Shown here one piece after another: positions 41,062 to 49,329 of a stretch of DNA of 64,000 nt. How positions within the stretch are numbered: the first letter of the stretch is position 1; each line of letters starts with the position of its first letter. Where the stretch lies: NCBI RefSeq assembly GCF_025822245.1, contig NZ_JACKTL010000073.1, forward strand, positions 1 through 64,000. Direction: 5' to 3'. The position numbers and the translations under genes were made by a program. Source of the stretch: Mycolicibacterium hodleri. GTDB lineage: Bacteria > Actinomycetota > Actinomycetes > Mycobacteriales > Mycobacteriaceae. Under the pieces are notes generated by a model. It made no database searches, was not told the DNA's origin, and saw only the letters and a list, made by a program, of their open reading frames with translations.

Positions 41062-41135
41062 TGACTGAGACTCGCGCCACAGCCGCGCGTTGTCAAGGGG
41101 CCGACGGCGAATCGCCCGCTGGCTACGATGGCGCA

Positions 41136-42140
41136 ATGGCGGCGCGACGGGTGACGATCGTGGAGATCGCCCAGCACGTCGGCCTGTCCAAGACGACGGT
41201 GTCCGACGCGCTGCACGGCGGTGGCCGGGTATCCCCTCCGACTGCGGCCCGGGTGGCCGCCGCGGCTCGCGAGCTCGGCTACGTCACCAACCGCGCCGCC
41301 CGCCAGCTCCGCGGACGCAGCGTCGGCGCGTTCGGCATCTACATCCCGCCCATCGCGCGAAACTTCAACTTCTACATGGAGTTTGCGTTCGGCGCCGCTC
41401 ACGGTTCAGCCGAGCACGACGCCGATCTGACCCTCTTCGCACGGGACGCCGACGTCGGCCCGCGACACTTCCAGGTCGACGGCGTCATCGCCGTCGACCC
41501 CCTGCCCGGCGACCCCATGCTCGAGCGGTTGGTCGAGGCCGGCATCCCCATGGTGACCGCCGGGCGACCGCCAGCAGCCCTCGCCGACGCGGTGGCCGCC
41601 GTGATCGAAGCCCCGCACGCCGACCTCGCCCGCACCGTCCTCAACCACCTGTGCGACAGCGGTTTTCGCAGACCCGCCTTCGTGGGATCCGATCAGCAGT
41701 TCTACTCGTCGTGGGCCGACGACGTGCGGCAGAGCTACCTGGACTGGTGCGGGGAACACGACGTCGAGCCGTCGGCGTTCGACTGCCCGCTGGGCGCCAC
41801 TACCGAGGAGTTGAGCGCCGCCGTCCGGTCGGCGGTGACACCGGCGGACGTCGACGCCTTGGTGTGCGCGCCACAGGGATTCGCCGGACGATCCCAGGCC
41901 ATCCTGGAATCCCTTGGGCGCCACGTCGGCCCCGCGTTCGGGCTGGCGTCGTTGAGCAGCGACCCGACGACGGAACTGACCAATCCACTCGTGACGGTCG
42001 TCGACCTGGCCCCGTGGACGTTCGGCCGCGCGGCGATCACCCTGCTCGCGTCGGTGACCGCCGGTGAGCCGTGCGCCTACCTGAACCGGTTCGAAGACGT
42101 CAGCGTCCGCCCGGCCGGCGAGCGGACCACCGACACCTAG
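41136..42140 (+). CDS. LacI-family transcriptional regulator
   Basis: A 334-residue repressor. The N-terminal LacI helix-turn-helix (VTIVEIAQHVGLSKTTVSDALHGGGRVSPPTAARV) and hinge helix (RAARQLRGRSVGAFGIYIP) are followed by a periplasmic-binding-protein-like ligand domain. It is divergent from the symporter-deacetylase operon, with the 18-bp palindrome in between. The inducer is probably the transported compound. ATG 41136 gives the DNA-binding domain right at the start. Confidence 0.9.
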   Translation: MAARRVTIVEIAQHVGLSKTTVSDALHGGGRVSPPTAARVAAAARELGYVTNRAARQLRGRSVGAFGIYIPPIARNFNFYMEFAFGAAHGSAEHDADLTLFARDADVGPRHFQVDGVIAVDPLPGDPMLERLVEAGIPMVTAGRPPAALADAVAAVIEAPHADLARTVLNHLCDSGFRRPAFVGSDQQFYSSWADDVRQSYLDWCGEHDVEPSAFDCPLGATTEELSAAVRSAVTPADVDALVCAPQGFAGRSQAILESLGRHVGPAFGLASLSSDPTTELTNPLVTVVDLAPWTFGRAAITLLASVTAGEPCAYLNRFEDVSVRPAGERTTDT

Positions 42141-42153
42141 TCACCGCAGCCCG

Positions 42154-43377
42154 TTACGACTCCCCGCCGTCGCCACCCGACGCCGCCTTCGCACCGGCGC
42201 CGGCACCGTCGTCGTCCTTCTTCGGCCCGGCGGGCTTGTCGTTGCCGGGGGCGGAAGCGCCGGCCGTGACCTTCTCCGGTTCCTTGACGGTGTCCTTCAC
42301 CGTGTCCTTGACCGACGCGCCCGTCTCCTTGACCGTGTCCTTGACCGACGTGACGGGTGGGGTCTTCGCCGGGGTGACCGGATCGGGCGTCGGGTCGACG
42401 TCCTTGACCGGAGTCGGATCCGGGCTGGGAGCCACGGGCGTCTTCTCGGGTACGACGTCGACCGGGGTGTCGACCACGGGGGTCTCGTCCTTGACCACCA
42501 CCGGTTCGGCGGCCGGGACATCGGGAACGTCCGGCGTCACCGCAGGCGCGACTACCTCGGCACCCGCGCTACGCGCGGACCGCGACAGCGTCAGGGTGTT
42601 GTCGGCGGAGAACGTGCTCATCGTCGAGACGTCCGACACGGCGAACGCCGGCGGGGGCGGCGGCGTGGTCGCGAGCGCCGTCGCGATGCCGAACTGCGCG
42701 GCCTCGATGCCGTCGACGATGGCTCCGGCTCCGGCGCCCAGGGACACGACGAAGTTCCTCGTCCCGTCCAGGGCGGCGTTGACGATGTTGGAGAGATTCA
42801 GGGTCAGCACGGCGGCGACGAAGTCCTGCACGCCGACGATCGCCGCCGTCGTCACTCCGTTGGCCGCAGTCAGGAAGCCGTTGGCCACGCTGAGGTAGGC
42901 CAGCGGCACCGCCTGGCTCAGTGCGGCCTGTACCAAGGCGGCTCGTTGGTTGCGCCAGATGATGGAGTCCAGCAGGGGCTGCCCGACGGCGATCACCGAG
43001 TCGCGGATCGCGGTCGTCACGGTGTCGAAGGCACCGACGAAGTCGAGCGCCAAGACCTGCTGGATCGCCTCCACGGTCACGCCCGGGATGGCCAGCAGCG
43101 ACTGCGTGAGGCCAACGCCCGCCTTGGCGAATCCGCCGAGATAGACCGCCCAGTTCTCGATGGTGTTGAGGATGTTCTGACGCACGATTGGCAGCGAGAG
43201 GATGTACGGCCAGTCGAGCGCGGTGAGGTGGACGTCTCGCGCCACCGCCGCGGACACCTGCGCCACGTCCGCCACCGGTCGCACCGGCGCCATCGGACTG
43301 ATGGGCGTCAGCGCGATCGCGCCGGCCCCGACGAGCGCGACCCCCGTGGTGAACCACGGTCGAACGGAAACGTCCAT
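42154..43377 (-). CDS. secreted mycobacterial protein with Pro/Lys/Asp repeat tail
   Basis: A 407-residue exported protein. The N-terminal signal (FTTGVALVGAGAIALTPISP) is of a kind common in mycobacterial surface proteins; helical, hydrophobic segments follow to about 235. The last 160 residues are low-complexity with repeats such as VKDTVK and PDPTP, probably disordered and surface-exposed. No enzymatic domain is seen. It is not a PE or PPE protein: neither motif is at the N terminus. Function unknown. Confidence 0.75.
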   Translation of the reverse strand: MDVSVRPWFTTGVALVGAGAIALTPISPMAPVRPVADVAQVSAAVARDVHLTALDWPYILSLPIVRQNILNTIENWAVYLGGFAKAGVGLTQSLLAIPGVTVEAIQQVLALDFVGAFDTVTTAIRDSVIAVGQPLLDSIIWRNQRAALVQAALSQAVPLAYLSVANGFLTAANGVTTAAIVGVQDFVAAVLTLNLSNIVNAALDGTRNFVVSLGAGAGAIVDGIEAAQFGIATALATTPPPPPAFAVSDVSTMSTFSADNTLTLSRSARSAGAEVVAPAVTPDVPDVPAAEPVVVKDETPVVDTPVDVVPEKTPVAPSPDPTPVKDVDPTPDPVTPAKTPPVTSVKDTVKETGASVKDTVKDTVKEPEKVTAGASAPGNDKPAGPKKDDDGAGAGAKAASGGDGGES

Positions 43378-43560
43378 GCTTACTCCAAACCCCCGAGCGA
43401 TATTGACGACTGTGACAGTAACCCTCGGTGGGCACTCGGGTTGGCCGATCGACCACGAACACCCCCCGGCACGACCGACAGGCGCTTCGGCGGTCGCGTC
43501 CGACCGAATCGTCGGCGCTCGTCCTGGCCGTCAACCGTGCGCTGGACGGGCAGCGGGTAG

Positions 43561-46086
43561 GTGGATGATGGGCAGGTGAGTCCTGACGCGCCCGCGCCCA
43601 CGCACCGCCCCAAGCGGGGTGAGCTGCGGATCTACCTGGGCGCGGCGCCGGGCGTCGGCAAGACCTTCGCCATGCTGGGCGAGGCGCACCGCAGACTCGA
43701 ACGCGGCACCGACGTCGTCGCCGCGGTCGTGGAGACCCACGGCCGCAAGCGAACCGCCGAACTGCTCGACGGCATCGAACTGGTGCCACCGCACTTCGTC
43801 ACCTACCGCGGAACCGACTTCGCCGAGCTGAACGTCGAGGCGGTGCTCGAGCGTCGTCCCGAGGTGGTGCTGGTCGACGAGCTGGCCCACACCAACACCC
43901 CCGGATCGAAGAACGCGAAGCGGTGGCAGGACGTCGGCGAGCTGCTCGACGCGGGCATCACGGTGGTCTCCACCGTCAACGTGCAGCACCTGGAGAGCCT
44001 CAACGACGTCGTCGCGCAGATCACCGGCATCGAGCAGAAGGAAACCGTCCCCGACGAGGTGGTGCGGAGGGCCAACCAGATCGAGCTCGTCGACATCACC
44101 CCGGAGGCGTTGCGGCGCAGGCTGTCCCACGGCAACGTCTACGCGCCGGAACGCGTCGACGCCGCGCTGAGCAACTACTTCCGCCAGGGCAACCTGACCG
44201 CTCTGCGCGAGCTGGCACTGTTGTGGCTCGCCGACCAGGTCGACGCGGCACTGGCGAAGTACCGCGCCGACCACGAGATCAGCGACACCTGGGAGGCCCG
44301 CGAACGGGTCGCCGTCGCCGTCACCGGCGGCGAGGAGTCGGAGACGTTGGTGCGCAGGGCTTCTCGCATCGCGTCGCGGTCCAGCGCCGAACTGATGGTC
44401 GTGCACGTGGTGCGCGGCGACGGCCTGTCCGGCGTCTCGGCGCCGCAGATGGGCAAGATCCGCGAGCTCGCCGCCAGCCTCGGTGCGACGCTGCACACCG
44501 TCGCCGGCGACGACGTGTCGGCGTCGCTGCTGGACTTCGCCCGCGAGATGAACGCCACCCAGCTGGTCCTCGGCACGTCGCGACGCTCCCGGTGGGCCCG
44601 CATCGTCGACGAGGGCATCGGCGCGGAGACCGTGCAGCGATCCGGGAAGATCGACATCCACATGGTCACCCACGAGCAGGCCAAGAGCGGGCCGACGTGG
44701 GAGCCCTCACCCCGCAAGCGCCGGCTGGCGTCGTGGGTGGCCGCGGTGATCGTGCCGTCGGCGCTGTGCGCGGTGATCGCGCTGCTGCTCGACCGGGTCC
44801 TCGGCATCGCCGGGGAGAGCGTGCTGTTCTTCGTCGGCGTCGTGGTGGTGGCCCTGCTCGGCGGTGTCGGTCCCGCCACCGTCTCGGCACTGCTGTCGGG
44901 TCTGTTGCTCAACTACTTCCTCGTCGCCCCCCGCTACAGCTTCACCATCGCCCAACCGGACAGCGCCGTGACCGTCGTGGTGCTGATCCTCGTCGCGGTG
45001 GCCGTCGCCGCGCTGGTGGACAACGCCGCCAAGCGGGCCCGCGAGGCCCGCCGCGCGTCCCAGGAGGCCGAGCTGCTGGCGCTGTTCGCCGGATCGGTGC
45101 TCCGCGGAGCGGACCTCGACGCGCTCCTCGAGCGGGTCCGCGAGACCTATTCCCAACGCGCGGTGAGCATTCTGCGTGAACGCGACGGCCAGCCGGAAAT
45201 CATCGCCTGCGTCGGCACCGACCCGTGCGTCGACGTGGAATCCGCCGACACCGCGATCGAAGTCGGCGACGACGAGTTCTGGATGTTGATGAGCGGGCGG
45301 CAGCTCGCCGCCCGCGACCGACGCGTGCTGACCGCCGTCGCCACCCAGGCCGCGGGGTTGGTGCGCCAGCGCGAACTGATCGCCGAGGCCGGGCAGGCGG
45401 AGGCGATCGCCCGAGCCGACGAACTGCGCCGCTCGCTGCTCTCGGCGGTCAGCCACGACCTCAGGACCCCGTTGGCGGGAGCCAAGGCAGCGGTGTCGAG
45501 CCTGCGCGCCGACGACGTCGGGTTCTCCCCCGAGGACACCGCGGAGCTGCTGGCCACCGTCGAGGAGTCCGTCGACCAGCTGACCTCACTGGTGGGCAAC
45601 CTGCTCGACTCGTCACGCCTGGCGGCGGGCGTGGTGCGACCCACGCTGCAGTGCGTCTACCTCGACGAGATCGTGCACCGCGCCATCCTCGGAATACCCA
45701 GGGCCACCGCCGGATTGGACCGCATCAAGGTCGAAGTCGGCAACACCGCCGTGATGGCCGACGCCGGCCTGCTGGAACGCGTTTTGGTCAACGTCGTCGA
45801 CAACGCGATGCGCTACGCCCCCGACGGCATCGTGCGCGTCAACGCCGGCCGGGTCGGCGACCGGGTCCTCGTCAACGTCGTCGACGAGGGACCGGGAGTG
45901 CGGCGCGACCTCGTCGACGAACTCTTCGCCCCCTTCCAGCGGCTCGGCGACCACGACAACACCACCGGCGTCGGGTTGGGCCTCTCGGTGGCAAGGGGTT
46001 TCGTCGACGCCATGGGCGGCACCATCTCCGCGACCGACACCCCGGGCGGCGGACTCACCGTCGAGATCGACCTGGCCGCGGCATGA
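43561..46086 (+). CDS. kdpD: KdpD sensor histidine kinase
   Basis: An 841-residue sensor with the full KdpD layout: N-terminal KdpD domain with Walker A GAAPGVGKT (27-35) and DELAHTNTPGSKN, a universal-stress-protein domain (about 245-365), four membrane helices (about 390-490), a GAF-like region, HisKA with phosphorylated His632 in SHDLRTPL, and the ATPase domain (NVVDNAMRYAPDG, GVGLGLS). It senses low potassium or turgor and activates KdpE. A GTG at 43561 or 43576 is the start. No kdpFABC lies within the window. Confidence 0.93.
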   Translation: MDDGQVSPDAPAPTHRPKRGELRIYLGAAPGVGKTFAMLGEAHRRLERGTDVVAAVVETHGRKRTAELLDGIELVPPHFVTYRGTDFAELNVEAVLERRPEVVLVDELAHTNTPGSKNAKRWQDVGELLDAGITVVSTVNVQHLESLNDVVAQITGIEQKETVPDEVVRRANQIELVDITPEALRRRLSHGNVYAPERVDAALSNYFRQGNLTALRELALLWLADQVDAALAKYRADHEISDTWEARERVAVAVTGGEESETLVRRASRIASRSSAELMVVHVVRGDGLSGVSAPQMGKIRELAASLGATLHTVAGDDVSASLLDFAREMNATQLVLGTSRRSRWARIVDEGIGAETVQRSGKIDIHMVTHEQAKSGPTWEPSPRKRRLASWVAAVIVPSALCAVIALLLDRVLGIAGESVLFFVGVVVVALLGGVGPATVSALLSGLLLNYFLVAPRYSFTIAQPDSAVTVVVLILVAVAVAALVDNAAKRAREARRASQEAELLALFAGSVLRGADLDALLERVRETYSQRAVSILRERDGQPEIIACVGTDPCVDVESADTAIEVGDDEFWMLMSGRQLAARDRRVLTAVATQAAGLVRQRELIAEAGQAEAIARADELRRSLLSAVSHDLRTPLAGAKAAVSSLRADDVGFSPEDTAELLATVEESVDQLTSLVGNLLDSSRLAAGVVRPTLQCVYLDEIVHRAILGIPRATAGLDRIKVEVGNTAVMADAGLLERVLVNVVDNAMRYAPDGIVRVNAGRVGDRVLVNVVDEGPGVRRDLVDELFAPFQRLGDHDNTTGVGLGLSVARGFVDAMGGTISATDTPGGGLTVEIDLAAA

Positions 46087-46763
46087 CCCGGGTCCTGGTG
46101 ATCGACGACGAGCCGCAGATCCTTCGCGCCCTGCGCATCAACCTCTCGGTGCGCGGTTACGAGGTGCACACGGCCGAGACCGGGGCGCAGGCACTGAAGC
46201 TCGCCGCGGAACACAAGCCGGACGTCGTCGTCCTGGACCTCGGGCTGCCCGACATCTCCGGCATCGAGGTGCTCGAAGGCCTTCGGGGCTGGCTGACCGC
46301 TCCCGTCATCGTCCTCTCGGCCCGCACCGACTCCTCGGACAAGGTGGAGGCCCTCGACGCGGGCGCCGACGACTACGTGACCAAGCCCTTCGGCATGGAC
46401 GAGTTCCTCGCCCGCCTGCGTGCGGCGGTCCGGCGCACCGCGGCCTCGGTGGACACCGATCAGCCCGTGGTCGAAACCGATTCCTTCACAGTCGATCTCG
46501 CCGCCAAGATGGTGACCAGGCACGGCGTCGAGGTTCACCTCACTCCCACCGAGTGGGGCATGCTGGAGATGCTGGTGCGCAACCGCGGCAAGCTCGTCGG
46601 CCGCGAGGAGCTGCTCAAGGAGGTGTGGGGGCCGGCCTACGCCAAGGAGACCCACTACTTGCGGGTGTACCTCGCCCAACTGCGCCGCAAGCTGGAGGAC
46701 GACCCGTCCCACCCGCGCCACTTGATCACCGAGACCGGCATGGGCTACCGCTTCGCGCAGTGA
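46083..46763 (+). CDS. kdpE: KdpE response regulator
   Basis: A 226-residue OmpR/PhoB-type regulator. Receiver domain with phosphorylation site Asp52 (VVVLDLGLPD) and Lys at TKPFG, then a winged helix (VHLTPTEWGMLEMLVRN, RVYLAQLRRKLEDDP). The ATG overlaps the kdpD stop by four bases. The usual target, kdpFABC, is not adjacent, so it must act on a distant operon or on other genes. It converges with the TetR gene, seven bases apart. Confidence 0.93.
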   Translation: MTRVLVIDDEPQILRALRINLSVRGYEVHTAETGAQALKLAAEHKPDVVVLDLGLPDISGIEVLEGLRGWLTAPVIVLSARTDSSDKVEALDAGADDYVTKPFGMDEFLARLRAAVRRTAASVDTDQPVVETDSFTVDLAAKMVTRHGVEVHLTPTEWGMLEMLVRNRGKLVGREELLKEVWGPAYAKETHYLRVYLAQLRRKLEDDPSHPRHLITETGMGYRFAQ

Positions 46764-46770
46764 CGACCGC

Positions 46771-47379
46771 TCAGTCGACGTTCAGCAGCCGCGCGGCGAC
46801 GTCGACCAGCGGCCCGTGCAGGTTCTGCAGCGCCGCCCCGGGATCCTCGTCGACCAAGGCGTTGATCACCAGCGCCGAGATCGCCGCCACCAGGGTCCGG
46901 CACGCGAACAGATCCCGATCGGTCCGTGCGTCGAACACGGCCGCGACTCCCTGGACGAACTCCTGCTGCTTCTTCACGCGGATTGCCGCGGCCTCCGGAC
47001 CCGCGGCGCTGATGCCACTGAGGTACAGCAGCGAGATCTCCGGCTGCCGGGACATGACCGCCAGGTAGGCCTTGAGCAGCGAGGCGAACTGAATCAGCGG
47101 GGCTTCCGTCGGGGTCGTCTCGAAGATCGTGTCGATCACCGCGCCCTGCCGTCTTTCGTAACTCGCGATGAAACACGCGCGCTTGGAGTCGAACAATTCG
47201 TAGAAGGTCTGCCGCGACACCCCGGCGCTCTTGACGATGTCGGCGACGCTCGTGTCGCCGTAGCCGTTGACCGACATCTCGGCCTCCAGCGCGGTGAAGA
47301 TTCGCTCGCGCTGGTGACTTCGTACCTCGTCACGGCTCAGCTGATGCCGGCCGGGTCTGAGCCGTTTGCTGATACTCAT
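46771..47379 (-). CDS. TetR-family transcriptional regulator
   Basis: A 202-residue regulator. The TetR helix-turn-helix is ERIFTALEAEMSVNGYGDTSVADIVKSAGVSRQTFYELFDSKRACF, about residues 25-70. The helical ligand domain has no recognisable specificity. No target gene is divergent; the methyltransferase next to it is on the same strand behind a terminator. Its control target is therefore unknown. Confidence 0.88.
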   Translation of the reverse strand: MSISKRLRPGRHQLSRDEVRSHQRERIFTALEAEMSVNGYGDTSVADIVKSAGVSRQTFYELFDSKRACFIASYERRQGAVIDTIFETTPTEAPLIQFASLLKAYLAVMSRQPEISLLYLSGISAAGPEAAAIRVKKQQEFVQGVAAVFDARTDRDLFACRTLVAAISALVINALVDEDPGAALQNLHGPLVDVAARLLNVD

Positions 47380-47489
47380 GCCATGGCCACCAATGGAGGG
47401 GTTTGCTGTGTGCGTCCTGAGTGTAGGCGTCCGACGGGCCGATTCCAGCGATTGCGAATTATGAACAGGAGCGTTTATATTTGCCCCGA

Positions 47490-47524
47490 CGGGCGGGTCC
47501 AGAGGAGGGGACTGGATCCGCCCG
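47490..47524 (-). terminator. strong hairpin after the methyltransferase gene
   Basis: CGGGCGGGTCCAG (47490-47502) pairs with CTGGATCCGCCCG (47512-47524), thirteen pairs including one G-U. It begins two bases beyond the methyltransferase stop and separates that gene from tetR. The sequence after it in the minus direction is A/T-rich (CAAATATAAAC). Confidence 0.78.
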
Positions 47525-47525
47525 A

Positions 47526-48374
47526 CTACGAACTAGGTCGGCGGTCTGGCTCCTTGACCGCCTGCAGGGTGTAGGTCAGCGGCAGGCGCTCGCCACCCTC
47601 GGCCAAGAGGAACTCGCCCTCGAAGTCCGGACTCTCGACCATCGCGTCGTCGAAGAACCGCCACGCCACCTCCCGGTGCTCCTCGAATCCGGTGATTCGG
47701 AAACCGGCGTCGAGCAGCGCCGTGAAGATCTCCCCCAGCCCGTGGTTGAACGAGATCGACTCCGGCGACGAGACGACGCCCGTTCCCGCATAGGAGTCCT
47801 CGTAGACGAAACGCGTCCCCGGCGTCTCGAAGTAGGGGTACTCGACGACGAGCAGTCCGTCCGGACGGGAATCGCTCATCGCCCACAGGATCGGGTGGCC
47901 CTCCCGGACGAACAGGCGGCCGCCGGGCCGCAGCAGCTCCGCGACCACGCCCGCCCATTCGCGGATGTCGGGCAACCAGCACAGCGCGCCGATACCCGTG
48001 TAGACCAGGTCGGCGCACTCCACCCCGAGTGCGTCCACGGCGGTGGCGACGTCGGATTCGACGAAGGTCACCTCGGCACCGGCCCGGGCGGCCAGGGCTC
48101 GACCCGCCTTCACCGCCGACGGCGAGAAGTCAAGGCCGGTCACCGATTTCGCGCCCAGCCGAGCCAGGGACACCGTGTCGGTGCCGATGTGGCATTGCAG
48201 GTGCACGACGTCGAGTCCGTCGAGCCGCCCCAGCCGGGGAAGGTCGTAGCTCACCACACCCGAGAGGTACTCGGGGTCCTCGAAGCTCGCGAGGTCGTAC
48301 CCACCCGGGCCGGTGTGCATCGGCACCCGAGACTCCCAGTTGGCGAGGTTGACGGTGCGCCAGTCGTCGGTCAT
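47526..48374 (-). CDS. class I SAM-dependent methyltransferase
   Basis: A 282-residue methyltransferase. The SAM-binding motif I is VVHLQCHIGTDTVSLARLGA, with motif II-like VTGLDFSPSAVKAG and FVESDVATAV contributing the acidic adenosine contacts. This is a Methyltransf_11/25-type enzyme. Substrate not evident. It is 40 bases downstream of the alpha/beta hydrolase gene on the same strand and may share its transcript. Confidence 0.88.
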   Translation of the reverse strand: MTDDWRTVNLANWESRVPMHTGPGGYDLASFEDPEYLSGVVSYDLPRLGRLDGLDVVHLQCHIGTDTVSLARLGAKSVTGLDFSPSAVKAGRALAARAGAEVTFVESDVATAVDALGVECADLVYTGIGALCWLPDIREWAGVVAELLRPGGRLFVREGHPILWAMSDSRPDGLLVVEYPYFETPGTRFVYEDSYAGTGVVSSPESISFNHGLGEIFTALLDAGFRITGFEEHREVAWRFFDDAMVESPDFEGEFLLAEGGERLPLTYTLQAVKEPDRRPSS

Positions 48375-48414
48375 GCCCCCATCCTCCCTCGCGAGCAGTC
48401 CGCAAGCGGGGAGC

Positions 48415-49287
48415 CTAGGAGGTCTCCTCGGCGAGGGCGATCAGCCGCGCGCGCACCAGGTCCGGGCGCTCGTCGACGACGAAGTGCCCGGACTCGACGG
48501 GCTCGAAGGTGTAGTCGTCGGCGTTGGCCGTCTCGGGGGCGGCCAGCGAATGGTGCACGGCGAAGTCGGCCATGCCGAACAGCGCCCGAATGGGAACCGT
48601 CGCCCGACGATCCTCGGGATTCCTTGCCGCCGTTGGCAATTCCCGCAGCAAGAAGGTGCGGTAGGTGTCGGTGGCGGTGCGCGCCACCACCGGGTCGCGG
48701 AAGCGCTCGGCGTAGATTCGAGCGGCCGCGGGGTCCACCCGGTGCGCCTTCGGGCCGAACGCGAAGATGACGCGTTCGAGGTACGGCGTGCGCTGCTGCA
48801 GGAACTTCCCGATCGACGCGACGAACGGTTGGTAGGCCAGGAACCGCCAGAAGTGCGGCAATATCGTCCTCGGCGTCTGCCAGGGGTGCGCCATGTTCAT
48901 CACCAGGTAGCCGTCGAAGCGCTCCGGCGCGGCCAGCACCATGCGATAGCCCACGAAACCGCCCCAGTCGTGGCCGACCAGCAACACCCGGTCCAGCCCA
49001 AGAGCGTCCATCAGCGCCAGCACGTCGTCGGCGACGTCGTCCTTGGCCCAGCGGTGCGACGCCGGTCCGGACCAGCCGTACCCGGGCAGATCGGGCGCGA
49101 TGATGCGCAACCCGGGCGGCGGGTCGGCGAGCAGATCCCGGTACACCCAGTGATGCTGCGGCCACCCGTGTAGAGCGAGCACCGGGCGGCCGTCCTGCGG
49201 GCCCGACTCCGTGACGTGGAACCGCACGCCACGCGCCTGCACGAACGATCTGCGAACGCCGTCGATCGGCGGAACAAGACTAGTCAT
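48415..49287 (-). CDS. alpha/beta hydrolase, epoxide-hydrolase/dehalogenase type
   Basis: A 290-residue hydrolase. HGWPQHHWVY (oxyanion HGxP, 40-43) and nucleophile Asp107 in GHDWGG are the signature of epoxide hydrolases and haloalkane dehalogenases, and the general base His is in ESGHFVVDE near the end. The cap-domain Tyr pair of epoxide hydrolases could not be placed with certainty. It is divergent from the acyl-CoA synthetase gene, with 42 bases between start codons. Confidence 0.87.
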   Translation of the reverse strand: MTSLVPPIDGVRRSFVQARGVRFHVTESGPQDGRPVLALHGWPQHHWVYRDLLADPPPGLRIIAPDLPGYGWSGPASHRWAKDDVADDVLALMDALGLDRVLLVGHDWGGFVGYRMVLAAPERFDGYLVMNMAHPWQTPRTILPHFWRFLAYQPFVASIGKFLQQRTPYLERVIFAFGPKAHRVDPAAARIYAERFRDPVVARTATDTYRTFLLRELPTAARNPEDRRATVPIRALFGMADFAVHHSLAAPETANADDYTFEPVESGHFVVDERPDLVRARLIALAEETS

Positions 49288-49329
49288 AAGTCCAGGTTAT
49301 GGGACCCGTGAAGCCAGTACGCTCCCGGT

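Noticed and set aside
42154..43377. Possible PE/PPE family protein
   Set aside because: Neither the PE nor the PPE N-terminal motif is present; it has a normal signal sequence and a charged repeat tail.
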